Assembly: GCA_016617855.1 (NCBI GenBank)
Contig: JAECUM010012946.1
Span: 34,417 to 98,416 of the forward strand
From: Megalonaias nervosa
Lineage: Eukaryota > Mollusca > Bivalvia > Unionida > Unionidae
Direction: 5' to 3'
DNA length: 64,000 nt
Made by a program: the position numbers and the translations under genes. Shown here one piece after another: positions 40,001 to 53,800 of this stretch (the stretch's first letter is position 1; each line of letters opens with the position of its first letter). The notes under the pieces were generated by a model, which saw only the letters and a list, made by a program, of their open reading frames with translations, was not told the DNA's origin and did not search any database.

Positions 40001-43000
40001 CTGGTTCCTGGAATGGTGTTTAACAGTATTGTGCAAAACAAGGAGTCATCGTAGAAGAGTACCAGACTAACTGTTGGAATACCACCAAACAAGATTCCTT
40101 TTTATCAAAAAATTTCAACCTCTATTTTGTGAGACAATCACCTTCCTCGAAACTCAATTTTTTTTATTGTTCTGTTAGTAAAATATTAATGCCGTGATTT
40201 CATTTCAAGTAATAGTGAACTTCTTATCATCTTTGAGGATATCTCTATGTGCAAATTCAGGAGTTCTCTAAAACTTGTTTTCCCCACAATGGTCCGTATC
40301 TGTGAAACAAAGAATGTTATTTTACGAAGTATTCATTTCGCTTGGTTGCCTTGCTTTCTGTAATCTCAGTTATGATTGAGTAGGTTAATTTAAGGTAGTT
40401 TAATTACATTACTTACACAATAACATTTATAACAGTGTTTGATTGATCAACAGAATTGAGTTACCCGACATACGCATATGACTGGGGCCGCTGGTTCTTA
40501 AGCATACAGGATTTGTATGACTTTTAAAATTTTTTTATTCCGTCTCCGTCATTTGATTCAAAAGACATAATTAACGTGATAAAACAAGGGAGGTCAGCTT
40601 TTAATTCAGTGCAACAATACAACAAATGCTACCGCTAGTCAGATATCAAAACACGGTTGGCACTTGGGTTCTCAGAGAAACGCTCATAGACATAGCTGTT
40701 ATGGTTGATGGACACATTTTATGTTTAATCACAAGAGGATACATTGCATTTAAGATGATTGCACTTAAAAGGAACTAAAACATAGAAGTAGAACACAAGT
40801 TTCAAATGACAAAAATTATTTAATTGGTATTTATTTATTAAAGTACTGCCTCCTCTAGGCGTAAGTGACATTTTCGTTGATCAAAATTTCCTTGAATATC
40901 GGTAATTACGGTGTACTTAAAATGTCGTTTGGAAAGAAAATGTAACAAATTATATGACTTCTTATCATTAGTTGATATTTCATAATGTTGATTAAAATTT
41001 CCAGGTCCTGTCTACCGTTTTCGACGATAAAACGAGCGATATATCAAACTTTCTGTTACCAATTTTGATCGTGATTTTCTTCAAGTTCAACAAATCGAGA
41101 TCAATATTTTGGTTTTTTCTGGTTGAATAAAATGGGATCCATGCCTGACCCCGCATTACAAGCGGGTTTGCGAGTTATCAGGGCGCAAGTTATCGAGGGA
41201 GTGGTGTGTTGGATTATCTGGGTTCCTCTAGTGATGTCATATTGATTTGAGTCACAGAATTTGCAACAGTTGTGCCTGGCCAAGAGAATATATTCTGACA
41301 TAACTAAAGTGTCATGCTAACCTTTGATTGCATGAACTTTGAATTTTCAGAAATCATTTTGAATAGTTTTAGAGGTAAGTGGTATGGAGGTCTCCAGTCT
41401 GCCTTTCAGGCTGAATTGTACTTTGCAGTATTATTAGTTGAACAGAATATTGTCTCGCAGCACTGTGTCACTTTATTTTATAAACATTTCAAACACATTT
41501 TCTACATCAACAATGGAAGTACACACTATTGAATTGGTCTAACTTGTAGAAAAATAATGACTCCCTTACTGATTAGGTCTGATTAGGGTTGGCAGGCTGT
41601 GAAAAAATACCTCCATATTTTGTACAGCAGTAACGATAGTCATCTTAAAGTCTAAAAATTTCAAGAATTTTTCATTAGGCTTGGCACAATTTTCTGTGAT
41701 CATAAAAATGAGTGCTGAGATGATGTTTTGCAAATAATACAAATTAGTCCTTGCAGACATTATATTTAATATGTCTGTTGATTAATTGTTATTTTTCTGA
41801 TTTTGTTTTACAGGAACGGGACAGCAGGAATTGGGCCATTGGTCTGGGCAAGGTCCTTCTTCTAGCAAAAGAAAAAGTAAAAATATTAAAAAGGGGGAGG
41901 GGGCATATAATACAAATATGCAGGGAGATTTAGATTTGTCCATGGTTTTGTTGTAGCATTTATGTATTAGAATAGGTTTGAACATTTTACATTATCACAA
42001 AATTTTTTGAATGTACATTTCTAGAACACTATTTCCAGCAGATTTTTTGTCTTTCAGTCAAATTTTGATTACTATGACTCCGTTTGCTTAATTTTATATA
42101 GCAACAAATCGTAGCTCCTGGGAACTTTTCATTTAGCTGGATAAGAGAAAATTTAGATAATTGATCTACAGATAATTGTTTATGTACTGTATACCAAATT
42201 TTCTGACTTTGTAGAAGATTATATAGAGATGTGCATGCTGTGTTATATCCTGCTTAAGGGAAGGGGGATTGGAGAATCTCACCTTAACATGAATTTGGAG
42301 ATAGCATGGTTGTATCATGGCTTAAAATTTTTTCTGCTACTGGTCATGAATCGGAGGAGCTTATGGGATGATCATTATCTGTCTGTCATCTGTCTGACTT
42401 GTCTGTTGTCTGTCTGTTAGCACAGATTTGCTGTCAGTACTGCTAAACTACATGGAGGATAGCATGAAGTTTTACACACACATTCATTCCATGATCCTTC
42501 ATGAAAATAAGGTGGTTCGGACATTAAGGATGGCCACAGTGGTGGCCGTCTTGAAAACCTTGTTATTACTACTTCTGAATGGATTGTCATATCAGAATGG
42601 GGAATTCAGTAATAGACTTCTTATGATATCTAGTTGGTTCTAAGTGAAAATGGTACCCCTCTTACAGCCATTATGGCTTCCATCACTAATCCTCCTAAAT
42701 GAAATATTGTCATATCGACATGGGGTTTTCAACAGAAGACTTATTATGGTGTCAGTCATAAACAAACATGATGAAAATCAGTCATACATTGCAACCATGG
42801 TGGCCATCTTGAAGATCTTGCTATTGCCACTCCTCCAGAATGAATGGTTATGGGGTTTCCACCAAAAGACTTAAGATATCTAATTGATCCTGAATGGAAA
42901 TAATGTCATTTGCGTCTAATATGACTGCCATGATGGCCATCTGAAAGATATTGTTATCACTACTCCTTCTGAATAAATATTTACATGTTTTTGTGAAAAG

Positions 43001-46000
43001 ACTTGTTATGATGTCCAGTTGGTCCAGATGAAATTTGCAGGATCTATTCTACAACTAAAAATCTGGTGGAGATTTCCCCACCCCCACCCTCTTATTTGTA
43101 AAAATTGGAGGTATTTGTGATCATAGGAGTGATATAGTCAAGAAGTAATGATTAATTTTGAGAATATAATGCATAATTTTTGTGCATTCTGTTGATTTCG
43201 TTCATGCAATTTGTTTTTAGAAACCTGCATGAATGCTGTAATAGCACATTTTGGAATGCTGTCATTCTTGCATCCAATATGTCCACCATGGTGGCCATCA
43301 TATAAGTATTGTTATAGCTCAGGATGATAAGATGATGGTTTCAGCAGTCAGTTGTGAAAAGTTAAGAAATGGTTGTGTCTTGGATTTCTGGAAATTCTTT
43401 TCAGCCAGTAGAGAGTCAGACCCTCTCAGTTACTTTTGTTTGTTTTAAATAACCCTTATTCCCTGACACTACTCCAAAAGATTGCCCAAACCGACAAACA
43501 GATAAAAATAGTTCAGTTAAAAGTTCAGAAATCTGTAGGTCACAGATCATAATGAGGTTCTCATATCTTAAACATCGGTGATTATTTTCATCGAGCATAG
43601 TCTACCATAATCTTGAATTGATTGTTGTATAAATTGGCAAGTTGTAAAATTATTACTGTATATTTGACATTTGGCTTATCCCCTTACATTGATAGAATTT
43701 TGTGATCAGTCTCACAGTACTGAAGTTTGGTATAACTTGGTTTGCAGTTATGGACCTCAGCAGGCACTTTGTAGCAGGGTTGCCTTGTATTATTGATTTG
43801 GTGGTTACCTTAATGCAATTTAGGGAGCACACAGCAGATGGAAAGTGCTGGCAAACTAGTGAACTGTGATATGATATAATAAATGACAAAAGCTAGTGAA
43901 GTTTCACTCTTTATCTCTCACTCTCTCTTTCTCTGAATCTAAATACAGCACTTGTAGTCCAGAGTTGATGTCCTAGATATTCCAGAGTGCAAACATGTTA
44001 AATAAGTTCTGTGCTGTCATTATGCACAAAATTATGTGAACTAGCAGCAGTTGAATCGTGTAGTCTGGGAAGGGCTAACTCAGGTACTCTCAGTCTGGGC
44101 AGGACTAACTTGGGCAATGTCAGTTCTTGATTTGGCTTTACGTGAAAGATCCAATGATTGATTCCATCCTGGGCATTTCAAGGGGTGGGAAGACAGGGAT
44201 ACAATTTCAAAGTCAAGTTCCATCAGTTTAAATGTCATTGTCCCCATTTTGTTTAGGTAACATTAAATGTAAGTTAAATGGATAAATATATATAAATTGG
44301 AGTATAATTCCAATCCAGAATAAGAATTGACACATTAGAATTTTAAAAATTTGTTATTGTAATTCACACAAGATTATTTTTTGTGCTACATCATAACAGT
44401 GGTAGGGACTTGACAGTGGGACTGACCTGATAGTAGTTGGGATATGACAGTGGTATGAACATACAGTGTGGTCCTTTTTTCATTCATATGTCCTCTGTTG
44501 CACAATGGTCAAGGTTTTCTTTAAGGTCAGTTTTCAAGCACTGTGGTGGAGCATCCTTGTTCTGCAAACATATTTTTATATTTATCTTATAGTATGCCAT
44601 GACTCTGTCATTCCATGTTATATCTAGTTATTTGCCATGGCACTGTCATTCTGTGCACTTTTGTGATCATTTTTAGAAAGGAGAGGAATTCCTGAAGGAG
44701 TTAGAAGCAGTGAGGAGAGAGCAGATGGGTCCTCTTTCAGCAGCCAGTATGGAGATGGGATCATACCAGAGGGGCTACGAGTACATTGTGAGGTAATTAT
44801 ATTTTTGTATGGATTATGGTTTACATTTATTGATGGTACCCTGTTTGGCCGAGTTGTCTAAGGCACTCACCTTTACAGATGACAGGCATCTCAGTTCTGG
44901 CTGTGTTGGTTCAAGTCTCGGGCTTGGCCTAAGTGGGTATGAAAAAGCTTGCCAGAAGCTTCTTGCAGATCAGTGGTTCTTCCCAGAGTTTATCTGTGTA
45001 CACCATCCACCAAATACAAAGACTGCCATGTAAAGACTATTATGTGCTGAAAAATGGCATTAAACCCATAGCAACAAGAAGAAGAACATTTATTGCCTGT
45101 ATGCTGTTCAACCTTTACACTGTTTCCTCCTACTTTCAAGTTGAAATTTATTAAATTTCAATATGAGGAGTATTAATTTAATTTCCCTTCTTTGAGATTC
45201 CTGCGAGGGAGTCAAAAGAATGTACTAAAATTACAATTTCTTTGACACTTGCAGTGTTATAAAACAGAAATAAACAGATGCATACACATAATAAATTTAA
45301 ATGACCTGAGGACGTAACAATTGGTTCACAGTCCAATGATTTGGATGGAGAGTAAGATACTGTAAAACACTTTATCTTCATGGGTTTCAAAAATCCTGGT
45401 TTGGGTAATTAATTGGGCGCCTAATTTTGTGCATCGAAAATTTACAAAAAAAGCAACCAAAAACAACCAAAACTGATGCATATGTCTCCATATAAGTTTA
45501 CCAACATTTATTCACAAGTTTAATCCGCCCAGCAGTAATAAATGCTAATTTTTTTCCACACATATTTGAACTAACACATTTAATGTCACTATTGTAATTA
45601 ATGATTGTAACTAGGTTCTCATGTGTTCTTAAAGCCTGTTGTCGAGACACAAAGTTCTCAACATTTAGGGAATAGATGCTTGAAAAATGCCAATGACTGT
45701 AAATCTGACAAGACTGCAAAAATTGCCATGGGACAACTGCTTGTTGCAGTGTGACCTTGAGATTGTACAAAATTTAATCCACAAAGTTTGGGTGGTGGTG
45801 TGTTGTCAATGCACTTACAGTTCTGCCCATTTATCATTACATTCTTGGGTCTGAGGTACTACTATCGGCAATACCATATGTCAGGAAAGGGTCGGGGGGT
45901 GTAAAAAAATGCTTAACATTTAGCAGAGAAGTGAAATTCGTCTGTAAGGGGTGACTTGTCATTAGTGCATAGGATTTACACTTTGTGAAATAAAAAATGA

Positions 46001-49000
46001 AAATTTTGATTAAATTAAGACAAAACCAGTTTGAAATACACTTTTATATTGACAACTTACGTTTGTGTTATATATTCCATAATGCATGAAGTAAAGTACA
46101 TGCACATGAAAAATCCACAAATTTGGGTATAGCTCACATGTTAGAAAATTCCTATATCAGTCACATCCCATTACAAAATATATATATATAAGCATATCTA
46201 TAGAAAAATGGTAGTCCTTGTTTTATATATATATCCATTATCAACCAGCACGTGTCACCAAACAAATAACTATGATATGCTTTGTCTCCAGCAGTATGTG
46301 GCTATTTAATTACTTACATGCTACATATACTTAAATTGGCCTAGATTTTGGGCTGCCTGAGATAACAAATGTAAACTTTTTAATGAGGCTACCAAAGGAA
46401 AGAGGCTTCTCTTAGGGAAATGAAAACCTGCCAACAAGTTTTGAATTAATTAAACACAAAACTTGTACTTTTGTAAAACACTCACAGATTCCAGAATATG
46501 CAAACAGAGTAATGCATATAATTAAGATTGTCTATAACATAATCAATGCATCAAATTAAAATAAAATTTTATTAAAATTTAAATTAATTAAAATTAAATG
46601 CTCTTAGCAAAATTGGCGGGGATGGGGATAACGATAGTTCTTAATTTTATACAAGCTTCTTCTTTTTTAGCCTTGATAGTTGTTCTCTCTGCAGCTTGTC
46701 CAAATGACCATGTGCTTCTTCTGTTATTTCCAATGAGCTTGATTGTGGAAAAAAAATCTGGTCCAACCATTGCACATAGAAACTGTCTCACTGCATGAAA
46801 CAAATGGCAAAGGCATTGTTCAGACTCATCAACAGCATCGTTATCCAATATGTTGTCTTCCATGTCTTCCCTGAAACGATATTCATTTGGACCAAAGCAA
46901 TAATCTTGTCATCTGCTAGTGCTGCTTGTCACTATTCTGTGGCATCAGTTTCAACAGTAATTGAAACAAATTCATTGTTCGTTTTGAATTTCAATAGCTT
47001 CATATAAGCCTTCCTCATCAAGACTACATGGGATATCTGCAATAGAGAATCCATGAAATTTCCTCCTTTTCAAGAAAGAAGGCATGCATAAACAGTTCTT
47101 TATGGTCTCTGGTTTCACTAACCCCAAGATTTCCTCAAGTTGTACCAAGCCACAAGCAAATCTTCCTTAAATTCTTATTGCTGATCAATCACTGTCAGCT
47201 TGTTTGGGGCAAGAAGTTTTCAATAATGCAGTTTCAGGTTCTAAATGAATCAGTTGTATGAGTGATCATCACATCACTGATGTGGTATTAGGTGGAAGAA
47301 ACATTATCTGGATGTGTTTGAGATCGTCAGCCTGTTGGTGCGCAGAACTATTATCCCCAAGCAAGGCAAATTTTCTTCATTGTACTTTCATTTTTCTATT
47401 GAGTTTCTTTATCCACTGCATAAAAATATACGTTATCCAAACCTTCATGTTCACATGGTAACCCACAGGAAGATAGTGTACATTCTTGAAACAGCGAGTC
47501 TTCTTAGTTTTGTCTATAACAAGAAACAGCATTTCGTCATTGCCAGTTATGTTTGATGTAAAGCGAACTGAGATGCAGTCTTTTGGCTGTTTCCCACCAG
47601 TGCATGGTTGACCTTTGATGCCACCAAGACTTGTTATTGAGTGCACTTAAAAAACAAAGTTGTTTCATCTGCATTGTTTATATCTTCAGACTGCATGGCC
47701 TTCCAGCTATCAAGCTGTGATGTGTCTGCTGACTTGTGACAAACTTTGAAGTGACTGAACCAACCACTTGTGGCAGTGAAGTTCTTCACACCAAGTTTTG
47801 TAGCAAATTCTTGTGCTTTTTTAATAATCATATTGCAGTCTATGGTAGAAGTCCGTGTTTCATTAAACCATTTGCTATGGCCTCCATGTCTTAAAATTTT
47901 GGCATCTGTTGCTTCTTCCTATGGGGTGCGCAGTTGTGTAATCATGTATTCATAAATCACAATGGATAAGAAATAGTAGATGGAATATACCCATTGTCAG
48001 TATACCTAGTCTTTTGTTATAGACTCAGTCATTGTGACATAGTGTTATGCTTAAGTGAAAATTTTTCACACAGTTATTTGCAAATATTTCAGCTTCCTTA
48101 AAGGCCAGATATTTAGTTTCAAGAGACTGTAAATTTAATTTGTGTTTTACGCTGCCATTCGTAGCCACTGTAAGGATAAAGTTTTTTTGTTGTTTTTTTT
48201 TCTGCAGAAAACGAATCTTGCATAACAACTATAAATTTGTTCCAATCACTGATAACTTTTGAAAATGCAACAATCAGTCAGATTTCATTTCTGGTGCTGA
48301 CTTCTTTTGATAAGGGTGGATTGTTTTTATAAAAGATTGTAGTTGGCTTGTTCTGATGAAGGGTGCACTTGCTATTGAAGTTGCCTCAAAAACTGACTTC
48401 CAAGACCAAACATATGACTCTTTGCTAATGCGATGGCAACATTAAAGCTTGGCAGCAACATCAAATAATTGTGGAGCAAAGTCTGAGTCAGAACTGGCAT
48501 CTTGTGGACATGAATGTTAAGAAAACAGAGCTTGTTCAAATTGGGACCTAGGCCTTATGTTGACATATACATTTATTTTTTATCTTGACTTCATCATAAG
48601 CATGACAACTTTGACAATAGACCTTGATCCTGGGACTTTGTAATTTCATTGACAATAGGCGGCTTGTTGACGAAATGAGGTCAATGTAAGTGGAGGAATG
48701 TATTGTGATTGGTGCCAAAGATATTGTTACAAAATATGACTTTATGAGTGGTATTGGAAAACAGGTTATTGATCAGTAAAATGAACTGGTGGACAGTGGA
48801 GATCGACATTCAAGTCAGGACTTGGTTGACCTGAAAATATCTACCTTTAAGCCAGTTCACACAAAGTGACTTATCTGCACAGATGACAAAGTATCACTTT
48901 GTAGAGACCTGATTTATATGGGCTTAAAGAAAGTGGGACAAATCTGATCGTTTATTTAGCAATTAGTTGTGCAAACATGTATTCTTTAATGGAAAATTAT

Positions 49001-50767
49001 GTGCTTTGAGAAATAAGGGAGGACACAGACTGTGAGTAAATGAACTTTTATTAATATACTCTACATTGAGTTATTACAATCTTACACGAGTTTTCATGTT
49101 CATAAAATTTTGCATTCAAATTAAAATACGATCAGTGTGTTCATGCATGTGCTTATCCTGCTGTATATTTCACATTCTCAGCACATAGCCATGGTATTAA
49201 AACAAAGAAAGAAATGGGTGATGCTTCTCCATTGCATATGACAGAAGGGGTGGATGAATGCTGGCTTGGTTAATATTTCATTGTGAATTTAAATTCAATG
49301 TCTGATGCACCCATTAGGTGAAAATTGAAACTGTTCAAGTGAAAAGAGTTAGGTTTTTTGCTGGTAAAAGCTATTAGGTTGCTCTGTTATTAAATTCACT
49401 CTGGTGATAACTGAAAATTTTTTGGTGATACAGTCCTACCCACTTATATCGACATCACTTCTGTCGACAAGCCGCCTATTTCGACAAAAAAAAGCAAAGT
49501 CCCGGTCCCTTGGTCTACTGTTACTACCAAAATTGTCATGCTTATGTCGACGTCGAGATAAAAAAATAAATGTACATGTCGACAGAAGCCCTTGGTCCCA
49601 TCTTGAACAAATCCTTTGTTTTTTAATCATTTATGTCGACAAGCTGCCAGTTCCGACCCATTCTTTGTTCAACAATTAGTTGATCTTGCCACCAGGCTTT
49701 AATTTTCCCGCCTAATCATTTATGTCGGCAAGTGGCCAGTTCCGATTAGTTGATCTTGCCGGCAGGCTTTAATGTTGTGGTCGGATAAAAAAAAAAAAAC
49801 AGGCTTTTGTTTGGTCCTATAAAGTTGGCAGCTTGCGGTGACTTAAATAAAAGCAATGAAATCTGATCGGTTCTTGCATTTTCCAAAGTGATCGGTGATT
49901 CGAACAAGTTTATTGTGCTGTGAAATTTCCTTTTTAACTTTATTTATATTTACGATGGCTACCAACGGCAGTGTAAAACGCAGATTAAATTTACAGTCTC
50001 TGGAAACTAAATATCTGGCTGTTAAGGAAGCTGAAGGTGGGGCATCTCGCAAAGATGTTTGTGAAAAATTTTAAATGTATACCACTGGAGCTGACATTGT
50101 TACAATATTGTATTGTAAGAATCATTTTCTTTTAATACCTCATTAGCATGTATCAATGTATACAATATTATGCCTTCATTAATCATATCAGTCGCATATC
50201 TCTTGTTCGCTTTTATGTACTTTTCACGATGACTTCTGTAACTAAATACACGTACTGTTTAAACGAACTTGTCTACAAGTTTTCATTTCCCTGTGAACAG
50301 CCCCATCCCCTTAGTAGCCTCAATAAGAGGGGAACAGACTGACCAAAATCTAGGCCAATTTAAGTACATGTACTTGAAGCGTGTAAATAACAACTATGCA
50401 ACCATGTGCTTATGCCGATATTGAAAATAGTAGTGAATATTTTTCATATCAGGATGTGACTGATGCAATATTTTATTGTGGATTTTATTACACAGAAGAA
50501 ACTAAAATGTAATTTGTCAATATAAAAGTGTATTTCACACTGGTTTTGTCTTCATGTGATCAAAATTTGCATTGATTGTTTTCTCAAAGCGTAAAATGCT
50601 ATTGACTGACGACAGGTCACCACTTACTAAAGAATTTAACTTGTATCTTTTTTTCAGACCCCCCCAAAAAAAAACACTTATCTCGACATCCGTCTATGTC
50701 GACAATATTTCCTCGGGCCCGAGGATGTCGACATAAACGGGTAGGACTGTAACTGAAAAATGTTGAA

Positions 50768-50824
<57 letters not shown>

Positions 50825-53800
50825 CTCTCATAAGTCGGATCCAACTGCAGACAACATAGGCCCTGATCTGCTGTTACATAATCAGTCAGCAGATAATCAG
50901 GGTCTGTGTTGTTTGTTCTGCTGATTACTTCTAACAAACTGCAATGACCCAGATCTGGGTCTGTGGATATGGCAGTTGGATCAGACTTACACAGAAGTTT
51001 AATAAATTTATAGAAAACATATACAGTGCATCTGAATTACAGGTTGATGATGTTGACAGAGGTGGAGGAGACGGCTCGTGTGCTGATGAGGCTTAGTGGA
51101 GTAGCAGATGATACGGAGCCTCGTATAGCCCCTGCAGATCTCCTTTCTCAGTGGCAGACCAGAATGCAAGTTACCCAGGTATGCAACAGTGTAAAATGAG
51201 CCAGGACTTATTTAATAATGGATCTTTGTTGTGTATTTTGGTGAAATTGAGCAGTGTAACAGATAGCACTAAGACTTGTATCTACTTAGCAGTGATACAG
51301 CAGAATGCAAGTTACACAGGTATGTAATAGCTGAAAATAAGTCATGATTTGTGATAATTGATTTTTGCTTGTGTATTTTGGTGTGTGATGTAGTAGATGG
51401 CACTAAGACTTGTATCTTCCCAAGATTGGCAGAATGGGATGCAAATCACGCAGGTAAGGAATAGTAGACGGAATATACCGATATAACTGCCCATTAGCTA
51501 GCTTAGAAGTTACACTCACTTTAAAAGAAAACTGGATATGAAATTAACTTTCTTTTCAGTTAGCTCATGTACAGGTTGTGCAAGTGAGACACCTCAAAAC
51601 AGATTCAGTTACTTAATGCAGACAGTCTGCTTACTTTTTGACCAGATGCTTGTTATGTTTCACAGAATTAAACATTATGAACTCAAGAACTCTGCCATAT
51701 GTGTATCTAAATACAATTTATGAAAAAAAGAGATCACTAAAGAATGGATAGATATAGCAGCATAACAAATATGGCTTAGGAGAGAGAGAGAGTCATAAAG
51801 GTGAAATCACATTAAAGAATTATTAGTTCACCTGTCAATTAGACCCAGGTGAGCTTTTGGTTTGGTCCTTTGGACCTTTGTCTAGAATCCTCCAACAAAC
51901 AGGATTTTAAGGAAGTATTCTGGCATAAGGACCTTTAAGATTTGTGTAAGTGATGCAGATTTGCCATGCAATATGTCTGACATTACTACAAACAAAGCTT
52001 TGAACAGCTTCTCAAAAACTGCTCAACAGACTGCAGTTTGAAAGGAAGCATCCTGGCATGAAGGGCTTTCAATAAGTTATGTACAAATGATGCTGATCGG
52101 CCTGCATATATGGCCGTCATAACTGAAAAATAGAAAAACCTGTGCTGCATGTTCAGTAACCTCTTTGCTGTCATGCATGAGAACTTACTAGCCAGATATG
52201 AAGGCATACCATTTGTCTCTTATGGGAGTACAGCTGGCTGTTCCATTTGACCAACATTGAATTCATCATCTGCTGTCGACCAACTGGTCCAGCTATACCA
52301 ATGTAAGATATATGACTACTGTGGACACAAGTCATTTATCTCAGACTGGTGAGTTGAATACACACAAGCTGTCCATGTATATGAACAGCTATGGTGTCTT
52401 ATACCAAAAACATACCACACAGCTGACTGGCCAACCAGCTAGATTGACCATTACTATGCCTCTTCATAGTGAATCAGCTTTATCCAGCTGTATCAAACCA
52501 GCTGTATCAAACCAGCATTCTATTATACCGCCACCAAATGGCATATCTATGGGCAGAATGATTCATGCTGACGATATGGCATTATCATTGCCATGTGGAA
52601 TGTTGGATCCAAGGTGTACAAGAGGAAGACAGTCCCCAGCTAGATGAATGGTATGAAATGGAAATGCCTAAATTATCCGATTTGTCATTGCAGTGGACAG
52701 AATTAAGCTTTATGGCAGCATTAGAAATAATTGATGGAATCTTGCCTCCATCCAAATGTCATCCTCCACCCTCTTACCCCTACCTATAAGGTCAAAGCTT
52801 CTGTTGATGTAGACAGTGATGTTGACAGTCCATCATGTAAAACATTGCCACAGTCGTCAGAGTTTCAGAAATCACCAGCTCTCTCGGAAAACATATGCGA
52901 CCCTGGTAGTGCAAATAACTTCTTTTCTTTGAGTCATTTGCCAGCTAGCTTCACGTCTCGCTGGTATAAGTCACACACTGACACATACTATTGGGAAATA
53001 ACTAATGTTGAAAAGAATATTTTGCCTTTAGCATTGCAGCCCGACTTTGTTATAAGGTGGATTGGCAAGTGCCAGTGAGAAGCATTATATTAACTTCCTC
53101 ACTACTAAACTTAGTGTCCTTGGTGATTTTTTGCCTTGCTAAGAAGGCTGAAAACAATCACGCCTGGGATTTTGTGAGCCATATTGTCCAGGTCATGAGC
53201 CTCCTTCCACCTGTCAGTGACTTACATTTTCCCCTGCCTGCTGGCTACACATCCACTGAAGCCAGATTCCTTTTTTTTCAGGCTTGACTCAACCTCAGTC
53301 CACAAAACAAAATCCTTTAAAATATTTGTGTTTGGTTTTGGTCCAAGATATGAACAATCTTCTTCCCCTTATTTGCAGTCTAGGTTGAATAGTAAAAGTC
53401 AAGAAGTCAGAACTTATCCCCTGTCAGCATCTTATCCTATGCCTTCCGTCCATCAGTCCTGATTCCAAAAGTAGTTCAGAAGGTGAGGGACATGAACTGA
53501 CAGATAGTTCTGATCACCCCTCTACAATGGGATAAATCCTGGATCAGTGATCTGATCACCCTAGTGACAGACATACCCAGAAAAGCCATAGTCACCCCAA
53601 CTCTGCTCAAGCAGCCAAAGTTACCACTGACCCATCTGTGTCCAGAGAAACTCCTCCTTCATGCCTGGCTTTTGTCAGAGATGACCTGCATGAAAAGGAC
53701 TCGGGAACTTATGTTGTGGAGCGGATTGCCAGAGCTAGAGATCTCTCCACTCTGAAGGCATATAAAGGGAAATTATGGGTTTTTTTAATAACTAATGTTG

